NCBI RefSeq assembly: GCF_025854275.1
Contig: NZ_CP107567.1
Location: 62,001-126,000 of the forward strand
Direction of reading: 5' to 3'
DNA from: Streptomyces peucetius
GTDB lineage: Bacteria; Actinomycetota; Actinomycetes; Streptomycetales; Streptomycetaceae
Length of the DNA: 64,000 nucleotides
Positions 1-8,682 of this stretch are shown piece after piece (the stretch's first letter is position 1; each line of letters starts with the position of its first letter). The notes beneath the pieces were generated by a model. That model ran no database searches. It saw only the letters and a list, made by a program, of their open reading frames with translations, and was not told where the DNA came from. A program made the position numbers and the translations under genes.

Positions 1-864
1 AGCCCCGACCCCGTCAACCGGCCCTACGAGCCGCACGGCCTCAACGCGTACACCTACAGCGCAAACAACCCCGCGACCTTCTCCGACCCGAACGGTCTCC
101 GTGAGTGCCAGGACCGCTGCGCGCCGGGCGAGGACTGGGTTGGCGGCCCCAACGCCACTGTCCACCACATCGACACCTGGGCGGAGGCCGAACAGAAGCG
201 CAAGCGTGGCAGCGCGGCGGGCAAGTCCCCCGCTGGCAAGGCCAGGTCCGCCAGCAAGGGCAGGCCCGGAGTGCAAGGCGCGGGCAAGGCCGAAAAGCCT
301 GCGGTCCCCAGCGCGAAGGAGGTTCTCAAGAAGGTGTTTGCGGACACTCCAGACGGCGACATCGTACGTTCCTTCGGCATCTGCCAGTCGTTCGGCGGGT
401 TCTTCGGGACACTGCTCGGCGGGACGGGCTCCTGCCTCGTCGTCACACCGACCGACTGGGGAATGACCATCGGATACGGAGGCGGGTTCGCCGCGCCCGG
501 CATCGGCTCCGACGCCTCCGTCAGCTTCATGTGGTCCAACGCCGAGAAACTGGAGCATTTCGACGGCACGGACATGGAGGTCAGCCTCTCGGGCGGTGAG
601 GGGATCATCGGCGGTGTGAGCCACTCCTGGAGCGTCGGGACGGGGGGCGGCAAGCCCACGAGAACGTCGACTGGCCACCGGGTCTGGGCCAGTCAGGCCT
701 CAGTGGGCCTCGGCTTCGAGTCCACCACGCTCGGGCCGATCCCGGCCCTGCCGATCTCGGTCGGCTGGCGCCTGGTTCAGGGAACGGTCCTGCGCCTGGG
801 CACGATCGGGCCTGTCAAGGAGGGCGCTTCGGCCGGAGTTCTGAGACACACAGCTCCGCAATGA
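1..864 (+). CDS. Rhs/YD-repeat protein, C-terminal end (5' truncated by window)
   Basis: Frame 1 is open from the first base to the TGA at 862-864, so only the C-terminus of a larger protein is seen. The first 33 residues hold the conserved end of an Rhs core (GLNAYTYSANNPATFSDPNG), the point after which Rhs polymorphic toxins switch to a variable tip. The tip has a charged Lys/Arg/Ala/Ser linker (about residues 60-110) and then about 170 residues rich in Gly, Ser and Thr with alternating hydrophobics, probably beta-rich. I see no recognisable nuclease or other toxin motif. The next ORF overlaps it by 4 bp (ATGA), where an immunity gene would usually sit, but that ORF looks Nudix-like. The Rhs call is firm; the tip's function is unknown. 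Confidence 0.75.
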   Translation, partial: SPDPVNRPYEPHGLNAYTYSANNPATFSDPNGLRECQDRCAPGEDWVGGPNATVHHIDTWAEAEQKRKRGSAAGKSPAGKARSASKGRPGVQGAGKAEKPAVPSAKEVLKKVFADTPDGDIVRSFGICQSFGGFFGTLLGGTGSCLVVTPTDWGMTIGYGGGFAAPGIGSDASVSFMWSNAEKLEHFDGTDMEVSLSGGEGIIGGVSHSWSVGTGGGKPTRTSTGHRVWASQASVGLGFESTTLGPIPALPISVGWRLVQGTVLRLGTIGPVKEGASAGVLRHTAPQ

Positions 865-1454
865 CCCGGAAGGCAACAGCAGCGGTCCTGGACACCCGGT
901 CGGGCGCCAGGGCCGCCGCCTTCAAGGTCGCCGGGCGCAAGGCTTCCGGCCGCATCGCGATGCCTTTGCCGTCGGGCCTGAGGTGTCACACCAAAGGAGT
1001 TGCCTGGAAGAGTCATTCGACCAAGTCGAATACTGCGCTGCACCAGATACTGGAGCCGGACACGGGCGCGGCTTGCCTGCCCGGCGGCACTCCCGAACTC
1101 CAGGACCGCGGCGACCCTGTGCTCACACTGCGCCGGGAGACCCGCGAGGAGGCCGCAGCCGAGGTCGGGGAACCGCTGTTCATCGGGCACCTTGCCGCCC
1201 CCGACGAAACGTGCTCCCGTCTGCGGTACGCCGCCGCCCTCACCCGCCTGGGGCCTGCGCCTGTCGATCCGGCCACCGGCCGCACCTACATCCGCATCCT
1301 GGCTATACCTGAACAGGCTCTGGAGCTCTTCGACTGGGGCGAGTCGGCCGCCGACCAGCTCGCCGCCCTCCACCAGGCCCGCACCCGGCTCGGCATCCCC
1401 AAGGCCGTACGCCAGCCCCTCACCGAACCGGCAGCTGACGCGTTCACCCTCTGA
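861..1454 (+). CDS. Nudix-hydrolase-like protein with atypical N-terminus
   Basis: The 197-residue ORF overlaps the Rhs stop by 4 bp, suggesting translational coupling. Residues about 74-103 resemble a Nudix box: GGTPE, then LRRETREEAAAEVGE, which supplies the RE..EE metal ligands of Nudix diphosphate hydrolases. The downstream part resembles the rest of a Nudix fold. The first 70 residues do not look like the strand that normally precedes the box, so the gene may be a Nudix domain joined to foreign 5' sequence, or a frameshifted copy. Its position directly behind an Rhs tip would also suit an immunity protein, but nothing in the sequence shows that. Confidence 0.5.
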   Translation: MTRKATAAVLDTRSGARAAAFKVAGRKASGRIAMPLPSGLRCHTKGVAWKSHSTKSNTALHQILEPDTGAACLPGGTPELQDRGDPVLTLRRETREEAAAEVGEPLFIGHLAAPDETCSRLRYAAALTRLGPAPVDPATGRTYIRILAIPEQALELFDWGESAADQLAALHQARTRLGIPKAVRQPLTEPAADAFTL

Positions 1455-1507
1455 TAGCCCCCGCCCGGTCCCAGGAGGGTCGGGCCCACATCGAAGCGAG
1501 GACCCCA

Positions 1508-2035
1508 ATGACCAGCTCATCACCTACCCTCGGCAAGCCGCCCACGCCCACTTCGCCGCTGCCGGCCGAGCCTGCCCACAGCCTGTCGCCGAACACCGCC
1601 TCCGCCACCGGTCCCCAGGCGCCGGTCCGGACGGGGCACTGCGCGTGCGGCCGCCTCTTCTACCAGGTCAGCGGCGTTCCGGACGATCCGCACTTGTGCT
1701 CCTGTGAGCGAGACACTCGGGTGTCCGGCGGGCCCGCCGTGCTGTGGGTGGGGTTCCCCAAGGACTCCCTCATCTGGACGAAGTCCGGCGAGGAGCCGAA
1801 ATGGTGGTACCCCTACCCCACCCTTCGCTGCGGTTTCTGCCCCGACTGCGCATCACAGCTGGTATCCGAAGCTGAAGGGTCCGACATGGTGATGGTGAAC
1901 GGGTTCAGTCTCACCGACCAGAGCGGCATCGAGCCGGTCGGCCACTCCTACCGTGAGAGGGCCGCGCCCTGGATGCATGTCGCTCTCGCCTCGGCCCCCA
2001 TCCTCGGCCCTGGCCCCAACCCCGTCCTCGACTAG
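1508..2035 (+). CDS. GFA/CENP-V family zinc-binding protein
   Basis: A 175-residue protein. After a Pro/Ser-rich N-terminus of about 40 residues comes GHCACGRLFYQVSG, then CSCERD, and later RCGFCPDCASQL. This spacing of Cys pairs matches the glutathione-dependent formaldehyde-activating (GFA) fold, which binds two zinc ions. Many family members are not true formaldehyde enzymes, so the substrate is unknown. The normal Cys-His-Cys centre reads CSCER here. ATG at 1508 follows GAAGCGAGGACCCC, giving a weak ribosome site. It stands alone between the Nudix-like ORF and the CoiA-like gene. Confidence 0.7.
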   Translation: MTSSSPTLGKPPTPTSPLPAEPAHSLSPNTASATGPQAPVRTGHCACGRLFYQVSGVPDDPHLCSCERDTRVSGGPAVLWVGFPKDSLIWTKSGEEPKWWYPYPTLRCGFCPDCASQLVSEAEGSDMVMVNGFSLTDQSGIEPVGHSYRERAAPWMHVALASAPILGPGPNPVLD

Positions 2036-2300
2036 GTTTCCCCTCCCGAGCTCGACGGGGCGTCGTGCCGTACGAGGCGTCCGTGTCCAGCAGCGTCAAG
2101 CTGCCGCAGCAGTGCGTGCCGTGGCGATTCAGCGAGCCCGTGCCGAGCGTGCCGGACGGCCGGTGCTGGCTGCGCCCACGCTTTGCGTCAGGCAGGGTAA
2201 GTACTCCTGCCGCCCGCGTACGACGGGGGCGAACGTGGTGATCGGCTGCGAAGCCGACGAGTCTGGTGGCACGCTGAGTTGAGAAGAAAGGTGGGGGTTC

Positions 2301-4049
2301 GTGCGTGGTGACAGGCGCCAGATTCAGACGGCGGTTCTGGGCAACGCGGCCTCGGAAGAGCCGCTGATGCTGCCGTTGGAGGCGATCGAGCTGGACGCCT
2401 TTCGCCGACGGCACGAGCACGACACGTACTGGTGCGGACTGCTGCTCGGAGGCTGCGGCATGCAGCTGACCACCAAGCTGTACACCGATCGCGTCTGCCA
2501 CTTCGCACACCACCCCGGCCCCGACGGTCACCCTCACCTGTGCGGACGCCGCGCCCGGGGCGTGGCGAGCGCCGACCACCTGTATGTGAAGTCTGCCGCC
2601 CGGTCCTGGCTCCATGCCCGCGGAGAAGAGGCCGACTTCGATTTCGCCCGGCCGGACGGTGCGGCAATCGGATCAGTGCTCGACATCCGCTTCAAGGCGC
2701 GCGGGCTGCGCGTGCACCTGGACCAGACGGTGGTGCCCGTGTGGGACGAGGACGGCGTGGAGCCGGTGCTGGGGGTGTCCGTGCCGGTGGACCGGGACAC
2801 CCTGATCCGGCGTTGGTATGTCCACCGGGTCCGTCTGGACAGCGAGGGTACCGCCCGCCGGGTGCGGATCGGTACGGAGGCGTTCGCGCGGCCCACCGAG
2901 TGGTTCACGCTGGATGAGTGCAAGATGACCGAGCGAGGGTTGTCGACGCCGGCGGTGGAGCAGATCGTGCGCTCCCGCAGCACCCGCCCCACCTCCACGT
3001 GGAGTGCGGTCAAGACGGTGAAGGTGCCGCCCGCGCAGGCGCGGGCCCAGACACTGCTGCGCAAGCTGGACGAAGCCCGCCTGGTGGGATCCGTGGTCGT
3101 CGTGGCCCGGGTGCGCCGCGAGATCGCCGCCCTCACAGGGGTGGAAGGAGAGCTTCAGGACCAGCTGGTTGCCGCCATCGCGGACGCGGACCGTTGGCTG
3201 GAGGAACAGGCGCAGGCGCGGCAGGAGCTGTTTCACGACCTGGAGCAAGCCGTTGCCGAGCAGGAGGCTGGCCTGGTCCGGCCTCTGCTGGTGCGTGCCA
3301 ACGCCGTCGCGAGTCACGACCGTACCGAAGCCGAAACGGCCATCGCTGATGCCGCAGCCGAGTGCCTGGCCTCCCACGCGCGCCAGCGGCAGGCCGAGGT
3401 GGCAGTTGTGCGGGCCGCGCAGGCGGAGGAGCGGGCACGGGGCGAAGCGGAGCGTGTCAAGGAACTGCTGGCCGCTTTGGAGAGCCGTGGGATCGGGCAG
3501 CCGCGGCGGGCGATGCGCGAGATGGTGCAGAACCTCGTCCGCGCAGCCGCCGGAGCCGGAGCGTATGTGGACGCTCAGCAGCGCAGGCAGATCGAGGTCT
3601 GGACAAGGCGCGCGGAGGGCGCCGGGGCGCTGGCGCAGATCGCCCGCCAGAAGAAAGCCCCGCTCCCGCCGCGTGCGGCACGGCCGAAACGGACCTCGCT
3701 GCTGCATGAACAGGTGGGGCGCCGCTCCTGGTTCAAAGAACCCTGCCCCCGCTGCCAAGCCCCCAAGGGCAGGTACTGCTTCAACGACGACGACAGCGGC
3801 GGCAGGGACCGGCGGCCGCTCCCTCACGAAGAACGGCTCAAGCTGATCATCAGCACGCGGAACGCACGTCCCAAACAGACCGCGCAGCGACTCCCTGCGC
3901 AGCCGCAGCCCGCCTCTCCCACATGGCAGGTCAGGGATGTCGCCTGTCCTGAGTGTGATGCCGCGCCTGGGAGAAATTGCACGACCTCGGACGGCCGCCC
4001 GCACCAGTGCCGCACAGAGCACTTCCGGCGCCGTTTCCCTTCAGCCTGA
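2301..4049 (+). CDS. CoiA-like nuclease with coiled coil and two phage-type zinc fingers
   Basis: A 582-residue protein starting at GTG 2301 behind GAGAAGAAAGGTGGGGG. Residues 43-81 hold Cys45, Cys52, Cys66-His67, His70 and Cys81 in the arrangement seen at the N-terminus of CoiA-like proteins. HLYVKSAARSWL (93-104) and GSVLDIRF (124-131) could be the start of a PD-(D/E)XK-type nuclease core. About residues 230-400 are Glu/Ala/Arg-rich and probably a long coiled coil. The C-terminus carries two CPxC(8)C modules, CPRCQAPKGRYC (about 482) and CPECDAAPGRNC (about 549), each followed by a downstream His, like the small zinc fingers of actinophage and mobile-element proteins. CoiA homologues act in DNA uptake or processing; a role in a mobile element or in defence is equally possible. 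Alternative: a purely DNA-binding protein. Confidence 0.5.
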   Translation: MRGDRRQIQTAVLGNAASEEPLMLPLEAIELDAFRRRHEHDTYWCGLLLGGCGMQLTTKLYTDRVCHFAHHPGPDGHPHLCGRRARGVASADHLYVKSAARSWLHARGEEADFDFARPDGAAIGSVLDIRFKARGLRVHLDQTVVPVWDEDGVEPVLGVSVPVDRDTLIRRWYVHRVRLDSEGTARRVRIGTEAFARPTEWFTLDECKMTERGLSTPAVEQIVRSRSTRPTSTWSAVKTVKVPPAQARAQTLLRKLDEARLVGSVVVVARVRREIAALTGVEGELQDQLVAAIADADRWLEEQAQARQELFHDLEQAVAEQEAGLVRPLLVRANAVASHDRTEAETAIADAAAECLASHARQRQAEVAVVRAAQAEERARGEAERVKELLAALESRGIGQPRRAMREMVQNLVRAAAGAGAYVDAQQRRQIEVWTRRAEGAGALAQIARQKKAPLPPRAARPKRTSLLHEQVGRRSWFKEPCPRCQAPKGRYCFNDDDSGGRDRRPLPHEERLKLIISTRNARPKQTAQRLPAQPQPASPTWQVRDVACPECDAAPGRNCTTSDGRPHQCRTEHFRRRFPSA

Positions 4050-4308
4050 CCCGCGCTCCTGAGCATTCCAAAGCTATCCATGATGTTGTGATCGGCACAG
4101 GGCTGGTGGACCGGGCAAACCCGGCATCGAGGAACACGCGAAGGCGGCGGAGGCAACATGCGAGCTCGCGGACACTCGGGGCGGCGGTCATTGGCAGGGC
4201 GCCTGCGGTGTGAGACGGCGACGCGTACGGCGGCCGGTGCAGATGGTGGGGGGCCCACGATCAGGCGTGGGTATTGAGCCACGCTGCCGACCGAGCATCA
4301 GTCCGCGT

Positions 4309-4931
4309 CTACATGGCGAGCAGGTCTCCCCTGTCGAGGGCCCGACGCAGCACGGTGGAGATCTCCTGGGGCAGCAGGTTCAGGTTGGCGATGGCCTTGG
4401 TGGTGAGCGAACGGCCACGGCCCCTGGGCCTGAGGCGGGCTACACGAGCAGGCCAGTGTGGGGGTGGGACGCCGGCTGCTGCCGGATGACCGGGGACGTA
4501 CGAGCGGATCGGCTCGTAGCCGCAAGCGGTGTACAGGCCGAGGGCGGCGACGTTGCGTATGCCGGTTTCCAGCAGGACCTCGGTGGGGCCGCGGCCGCGC
4601 ACGTCCTGTTCCAGAGCGGCGAGGATCCGGCGCCCGAGCCCCTGCCCGCGAGCGGGTGGCGCGACGTACATCCGTTTGATCTCGGCGGCCGAGGTGTTGA
4701 GGGTGCGCCAGCCCCCGCAGGCCAGTGCCGGTCCGTCCCCGAGCCGGGCGACGAGGAACAGGCCGTTGGGGCGTCGAATTCTGCGTCCTCGGTGGCTTCG
4801 GGGTCGTCGGCGGTGCCGTAGGTGGCCAGCTGCTCCTGGTGGAGGGCTTGGGCGAGGGTTCGGGCGTTGGGGCTGCCGTAGGGGACGGCGGTGAGCGTCC
4901 ATTGGGGGGCGGCCTGGAGCAGCGAGGTCAT
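4309..4931 (-). pseudogene. GNAT N-acetyltransferase, broken by one frameshift
   Basis: Translation from ATG 4931-4929 gives MTSLLQAAPQWTLTAVPYGS and reads about 55 residues in one frame to EFDAP. The acetyltransferase core then continues in another frame as NGLFLVARLG, KRMYVAPPARGQGLGRRIL and ALGLYTACGYEPI. The motif RGQGLGRR is the acetyl-CoA pyrophosphate-binding loop of GNAT enzymes. The join is at about 4768-4772 in a run of four C on the minus strand; a fifth C would restore one frame. Past the core the frame runs on for about 60 residues that do not look like GNAT, so the 3' end may also be altered. The substrate is unknown. Confidence 0.7.
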
Positions 4932-5043
4932 GGTGTCGATAGTGCCGTGCGGAGGGCGTCCAGCGCATCGCTGTGTCCGGCGGCGCGCAGTTGCCAGCCG
5001 GCGGCTCACCGCTCGTTGCCTGCCGTCCCTGAGCCAGGCCGCC

Positions 5044-6045
5044 CTACCGTACGCCGGCCGCGACCTGCTCGATGTACGTCTCCAGCGGCGCGAACCCCCA
5101 CGCCGCCCGCAGCTCCTCAACCTCGTCCGGGTTTGCAACGGGGTACGGGACGAGCGTGCCGTCGGATCCCTGGGTCAGCTGGGTGCCGAAGATCTGCTGC
5201 TGTCCTCGGGCGATCCGTACCCGGTCCTCCAGCAGGGCGCCGTGCTGCGGTTCGGCGTCACCTGCGGTCACGGCGGCCGAGAGCAGCTCCAGGCACTCCT
5301 GCTGGAAGTCGGGCTGCCGGTCGGCATGCTGGGCGATCAGCCAGGCGGCCCCGGCGGCCTGCCGCCCGACCATCGCCTCGCCCGGCCACCCGCGCGCGGT
5401 GATCAGCTCTCGCAGCCAGGCTGTGTTCGCCTCGTCGACGGCCCGCCACCGCTCCATCAGCTCCGGCGTCCGTTCGGCCACCGGGACCAGCCGTACGGCT
5501 TGATCTTCCTCCTGGCGCCGGAGCAGCTCGGCAGCCAGGCGCTTGTCGACCGCTGGTCGGGGACGCGCGGCCGCAACGCGGTCGATCATCTCGAACAGCT
5601 CGCCGGCCAACACCCGCGTGTCCTCGGCAAGGTTCAGCCGGTCGAGCGCACCATGCTCCACCCAGCGGACCGTGTGCTCGGGCGTCCCGTGCACGGCGAA
5701 CGGCCGGTCGATAGCACCGACGACGATGTGGTCCCGGTGTACGTGGTTCCGACCGCAGCGGTTGTCCGGGGCGGCTGGCATCGACGCGACATGCCACACC
5801 GACGCTTCCGCCGGGTGCGGATACCCCTCGGGAAGCGGTGGCGGCAGCAGGCGCACTCGGTGCCCCGTCTCCTCCAACACCTCCCGTACCGCAGTCGCAA
5901 GCGCATCCTCTCCAGCCTCGGCGTGCCCACCGGGGACGAGTTCACCCCCGAGGCGCGGGTGCTCGATCACGCACAGCCGCCACTGCCGGCCGAACCGCGC
6001 GAAGGCGTAGCAGCTCGCCGTCTCATGCACCACCAGATCACTCAT
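5044..6045 (-). CDS. Nudix hydrolase fused to a DUF6624 domain
   Basis: I chose ATG 6045-6043 (MSDLVVHETASCYAF), not the longer frame, because the Nudix fold begins there. The Nudix box GGHAEAGEDALATAVREVLE (about residues 39-58, followed by ETGH) is complete, with the REVLEE metal ligands, so this half is probably an active nucleoside-diphosphate-type hydrolase. The C-terminal half (about 210-333) has WLRELITARGWPGE, AAWLIAQHAD, FQQECLELL, LLEDRV and FGTQLTQGSDG, which match the DUF6624 family of unknown function. The joint suggests that the C-terminal domain senses or modifies a related metabolite. Single gene, downstream of the RmlD-like reductase on the same strand with a 200-bp gap. Confidence 0.75.
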   Translation of the reverse strand: MSDLVVHETASCYAFARFGRQWRLCVIEHPRLGGELVPGGHAEAGEDALATAVREVLEETGHRVRLLPPPLPEGYPHPAEASVWHVASMPAAPDNRCGRNHVHRDHIVVGAIDRPFAVHGTPEHTVRWVEHGALDRLNLAEDTRVLAGELFEMIDRVAAARPRPAVDKRLAAELLRRQEEDQAVRLVPVAERTPELMERWRAVDEANTAWLRELITARGWPGEAMVGRQAAGAAWLIAQHADRQPDFQQECLELLSAAVTAGDAEPQHGALLEDRVRIARGQQQIFGTQLTQGSDGTLVPYPVANPDEVEELRAAWGFAPLETYIEQVAAGVR

Positions 6046-6247
6046 GCACCCGATTCTCAGCTCCATAGGCCATCCGCTGAACCGCTTCCGGACAAACTCC
6101 GTCGGATCAGCGTCGGTCCGGACCCGCGATCGCTGCTGCCCCTGCCCTACTCGTACGTCAAGCACTCTCCGGCGGCCTGCGGCCACCGAAAGGCCACCTC
6201 GCGGAGACTCGCGCCTTCTCCGTTCGCAGGGTCGGAAAGCGCGCCAG

Positions 6248-7090
6248 TCAGGCAGGCTCCGGGCCGTTCCCGCTCAGGAACTCGCGGGCGCCGCGGAGCC
6301 GGGTGCGCAGCTTCTGCTGGGTGGCGCGGCTGTCGAGTCGTACGTCGAGCCCGCCGGGCAGTCCCGTATCGGAGCGGCGCGCCGAGGGCAGCCGGGCAGG
6401 GTCGAGGCCGTCGCGGCGGGCGATGAGCTCGCCCAGCTCGTAGCGGCTCAGGGCGTCCGGGCCGGCCAGGTGGAACACGCCGGCGGCGTCGGATCGAGTG
6501 ATCTCCCACAGGGCGGCGGCCAGGTCCTCCACGTGTACGGGGCAGCGGATGTCGTCGGTGTACAAGGCGCCCTGCCGGGTGCCGGCGGCCAGCGCGTGCA
6601 CCAGCTGCTCGTGCTCGGAGCGGCCATTGCCGATGATCAGCGAGGTGCGGGCGACGGCCGCGTGGGTGCACAGGAGGCGTACGGCGGTCTCGGCGGCCGC
6701 CTTCGCGGCCCCGTACGGGGTGAGGGGGTCCGGAAGGCACGACTCGTCGTACCAGTCGCGGCCCGTGCCGGAGAAGACGGCGTCGCTGGAGACGTGCACC
6801 AGGCGGATGCTGCGCTTGGCCGCGGCTTGGGCGAGGTGGATCCCGCCTTCGGCGGTGATCGCCCAGTCCGCGCCGCCGCTCGTCGCGTTGATCACCGCGG
6901 CCGGAGCCACCGTGTCGAGGACCTCCCCCAGGCGGAAGGAATCACGAAGGTCGAGGTGATGCCATGCCGCTCCGTCGTCGCTGCCGGGGCGGGAGTGGAA
7001 GGTGGCGGCCGGGCGACGGCCTGCGGACACTGCCTGGCGTACCAGCTCGGCACCCAGGAAGCCGTTGCCGCCGATGATCAGCACAGTCAT
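6248..7090 (-). CDS. RmlD-like NAD(P)-dependent sugar reductase / extended SDR
   Basis: A 280-residue protein that opens with MTVLIIGGNGFLGAEL, a Rossmann GGxGFLG nucleotide-binding loop. VHVSSDAVFSG and YGAAKAAAE (Tyr-x3-Lys) form the SDR catalytic centre. PVHVEDLAAALWEI and GVFHLAGPDALSRYELG are typical of dTDP-4-dehydrorhamnose reductase (RmlD) relatives. No other dTDP-sugar gene lies nearby, so the substrate is unknown and it may be a stand-alone reductase. It begins 178 bp from the left IS3 copy. Confidence 0.8.
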   Translation of the reverse strand: MTVLIIGGNGFLGAELVRQAVSAGRRPAATFHSRPGSDDGAAWHHLDLRDSFRLGEVLDTVAPAAVINATSGGADWAITAEGGIHLAQAAAKRSIRLVHVSSDAVFSGTGRDWYDESCLPDPLTPYGAAKAAAETAVRLLCTHAAVARTSLIIGNGRSEHEQLVHALAAGTRQGALYTDDIRCPVHVEDLAAALWEITRSDAAGVFHLAGPDALSRYELGELIARRDGLDPARLPSARRSDTGLPGGLDVRLDSRATQQKLRTRLRGAREFLSGNGPEPA

Positions 7091-7321
7091 GCCGCTTCAC
7101 GTTACGGGCGACGGGTGCCGCCCAGAGCGGCTTTGGCGGGATCCGCTGGTGCCCTGGAGCCGGGCAACTCGGCCGAGTCGGGAGGCGGGGGCGGTCCATG
7201 ACCCAGAGGCGCAAGTAGAGGCTTCGAAGACCGCGCACGTAAGGGTTGCCGTCCGGCTGACTGGCCGGCGGCGCCTCCCCCCGGGGAGTGGACACCTTGA
7301 TCCGGCCTCTGACCTGGGGCC

Positions 7322-7699
7322 GTGGAGGAGATGTCCCTTATGGTGATGAAGTTCTACTCGCTGGAGTTCAAGGCGGATGCCGTCGCGCTGTACCTGTCTG
7401 ATCCGGACCTGACCCTGGCCGGGGTCGCGGAGGACCTGGGCGTGAGCCGGGGCACACTGCGGGACTGGGTGCGGGCCGAGCGGTCCCGCCGCAGCGAGCT
7501 GGGCACGACCATGAGCACGACGAGGAAGACCAAGGAGCCGGCCACGGTGAGCGAGCCCACCCGCGAAGAACTACAGGCCGAGATAGCGGCCCTGCGCACC
7601 GAGCTGAAGCAGGTGCGCAAGCAGAACGCGACGCTCGCAGAGGAACGCGACATCCTGCGCAAGGCCACGAAGTTTTTCGCGACCGAGATGACCTGGTGA
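7322..7699 (+). CDS. IS3 transposase OrfA (copy A)
   Basis: A 125-residue protein. The N-terminal half has a helix-turn-helix (LTLAGVAEDLGVSRGTLRDW) of the IS3 OrfA type. The C-terminal half (about 78-112) is a leucine-zipper-like coiled coil (LQAEIAALRTELKQVRKQNA) for dimerisation. It ends with TGA at 7697-7699, overlapping the OrfB start by 4 bp. In IS3 elements a fused OrfAB transposase is usually made by a -1 frameshift in this overlap. ATG at 7328 or 7340 could also serve as the start. Copy B encodes the same protein. Confidence 0.9.
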   Translation: MEEMSLMVMKFYSLEFKADAVALYLSDPDLTLAGVAEDLGVSRGTLRDWVRAERSRRSELGTTMSTTRKTKEPATVSEPTREELQAEIAALRTELKQVRKQNATLAEERDILRKATKFFATEMTW

Positions 7700-8586
7700 A
7701 CCGCTGCCAGTTCATCGAGGACCACCGGCAGACCCACGAGGTCCAGCGGTTGTGCCGACTCCTTGAGGTGGCCCGCTCCAGCTACTACAAGTGGCGAGAC
7801 GGGCGTGACGCCCGCGCCGAGCGCGAGCAGGCCGACGAGGATCTGGCCGAGAAGATCCGGGCCATCCACACAGACTCCGACGGGACGTATGGCGCCCCGC
7901 GGATCACGGCCGAGCTCCGTGACACCCACGGCATGGTGATCAACGAGAAGAAGGTCGCGCGCGTCATGCGCAAGTTCCGCATCACCGGCGTGCGCCTGCG
8001 CAAGCGCGTGCGTACGACCGTGCCGGAACCGTCACAGACGCCGGTACCGGACCTGTTCAAGCGGGACTTCACCGCTCACGCGCCGAACTTGAAGTACATG
8101 GGCGACGTGACGTACCTGCCGGTCGGCGACGGCGAGCATCTCTATCTCGCGACGGTCCTGGACTGCTTCTCACGCCGGATCGTGGGCTGGTCGATCGCCG
8201 ATCACATGCGCACCGACCTGGTCGCCGACGCGCTGACGATGGCTGCCGCCACCCGCGGCAGCCTCGATGGCGCCATCTTCCACAGCGATCACGGAGCGCA
8301 ATACGGATCACGACAATTCGCTGATCTGTGCGCCGAGTTGGGCGTCATCCAATCCATGGGCGCGGTCGGCACCAGCGCGGACAACGCCGCCTGCGAGTCC
8401 TTCCACGCCTCCCTGAAACGCGAGACACTCCAAGGCGCCCGCCGCTTCGGCGGGCCCGGCGCCTGCCGGCGCCGCGTCTTCAAATGGCTGACGCGTTACA
8501 ACATCAGACGCCGTCACTCGGCGAACGGGCAACTCAGCCCCGTCGCCTACGAGCAGCGATCAGCTACTCTGACACTCGCCGCATAA
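7696..8586 (+). CDS. IS3 transposase OrfB, DDE integrase domain (copy A)
   Basis: A 296-residue protein starting at GTG 7696. It has the HTH_21-like region YGAPRITAELRDTHG and then the rve-type integrase core: Asp in YMGDVTYLPV, Asp in FHSDHGAQYGS and Glu in ACESFHASLKRE, the complete DDE triad. The tail YNIRRRHSANGQLSPVAYE is typical of the family. No lesion is visible, so the element is probably active or was recently active; the second identical copy supports this. Confidence 0.92.
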   Translation: MNRCQFIEDHRQTHEVQRLCRLLEVARSSYYKWRDGRDARAEREQADEDLAEKIRAIHTDSDGTYGAPRITAELRDTHGMVINEKKVARVMRKFRITGVRLRKRVRTTVPEPSQTPVPDLFKRDFTAHAPNLKYMGDVTYLPVGDGEHLYLATVLDCFSRRIVGWSIADHMRTDLVADALTMAAATRGSLDGAIFHSDHGAQYGSRQFADLCAELGVIQSMGAVGTSADNAACESFHASLKRETLQGARRFGGPGACRRRVFKWLTRYNIRRRHSANGQLSPVAYEQRSATLTLAA

Positions 8587-8682
8587 CCACACGAACTGGT
8601 GTCCACTTTCCGGGTGGAAGGCCCGGCCTGTCGACAGCGCGTTCAACCAGTCTCCCGACGTGCTGCGGGTGACACTGACGGT

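Larger units (their letters stand above)
7269..8625 (+). mobile_element. IS3-family insertion sequence, copy A
   Basis: The 1357-bp block recurs at 32522-33878 in reverse orientation, and the shared sequence stops abruptly at both edges. The ends are imperfect inverted repeats of about 28 bp, with an identical inner part agtggacacc. The tetranucleotide cggc lies just outside or at both ends (7266-7269, 8624-8627) and may be the target duplication, in which case the element proper is 7270-8623. It carries overlapping orfA and orfB and looks intact. It ends 58 bp before the C39-like peptidase gene and so probably replaced that gene's original promoter. Confidence 0.9.

Noticed and set aside
2673..4022. 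A 449-residue minus-strand open frame
   Set aside because: Antisense of the CoiA-like gene; no family signal.
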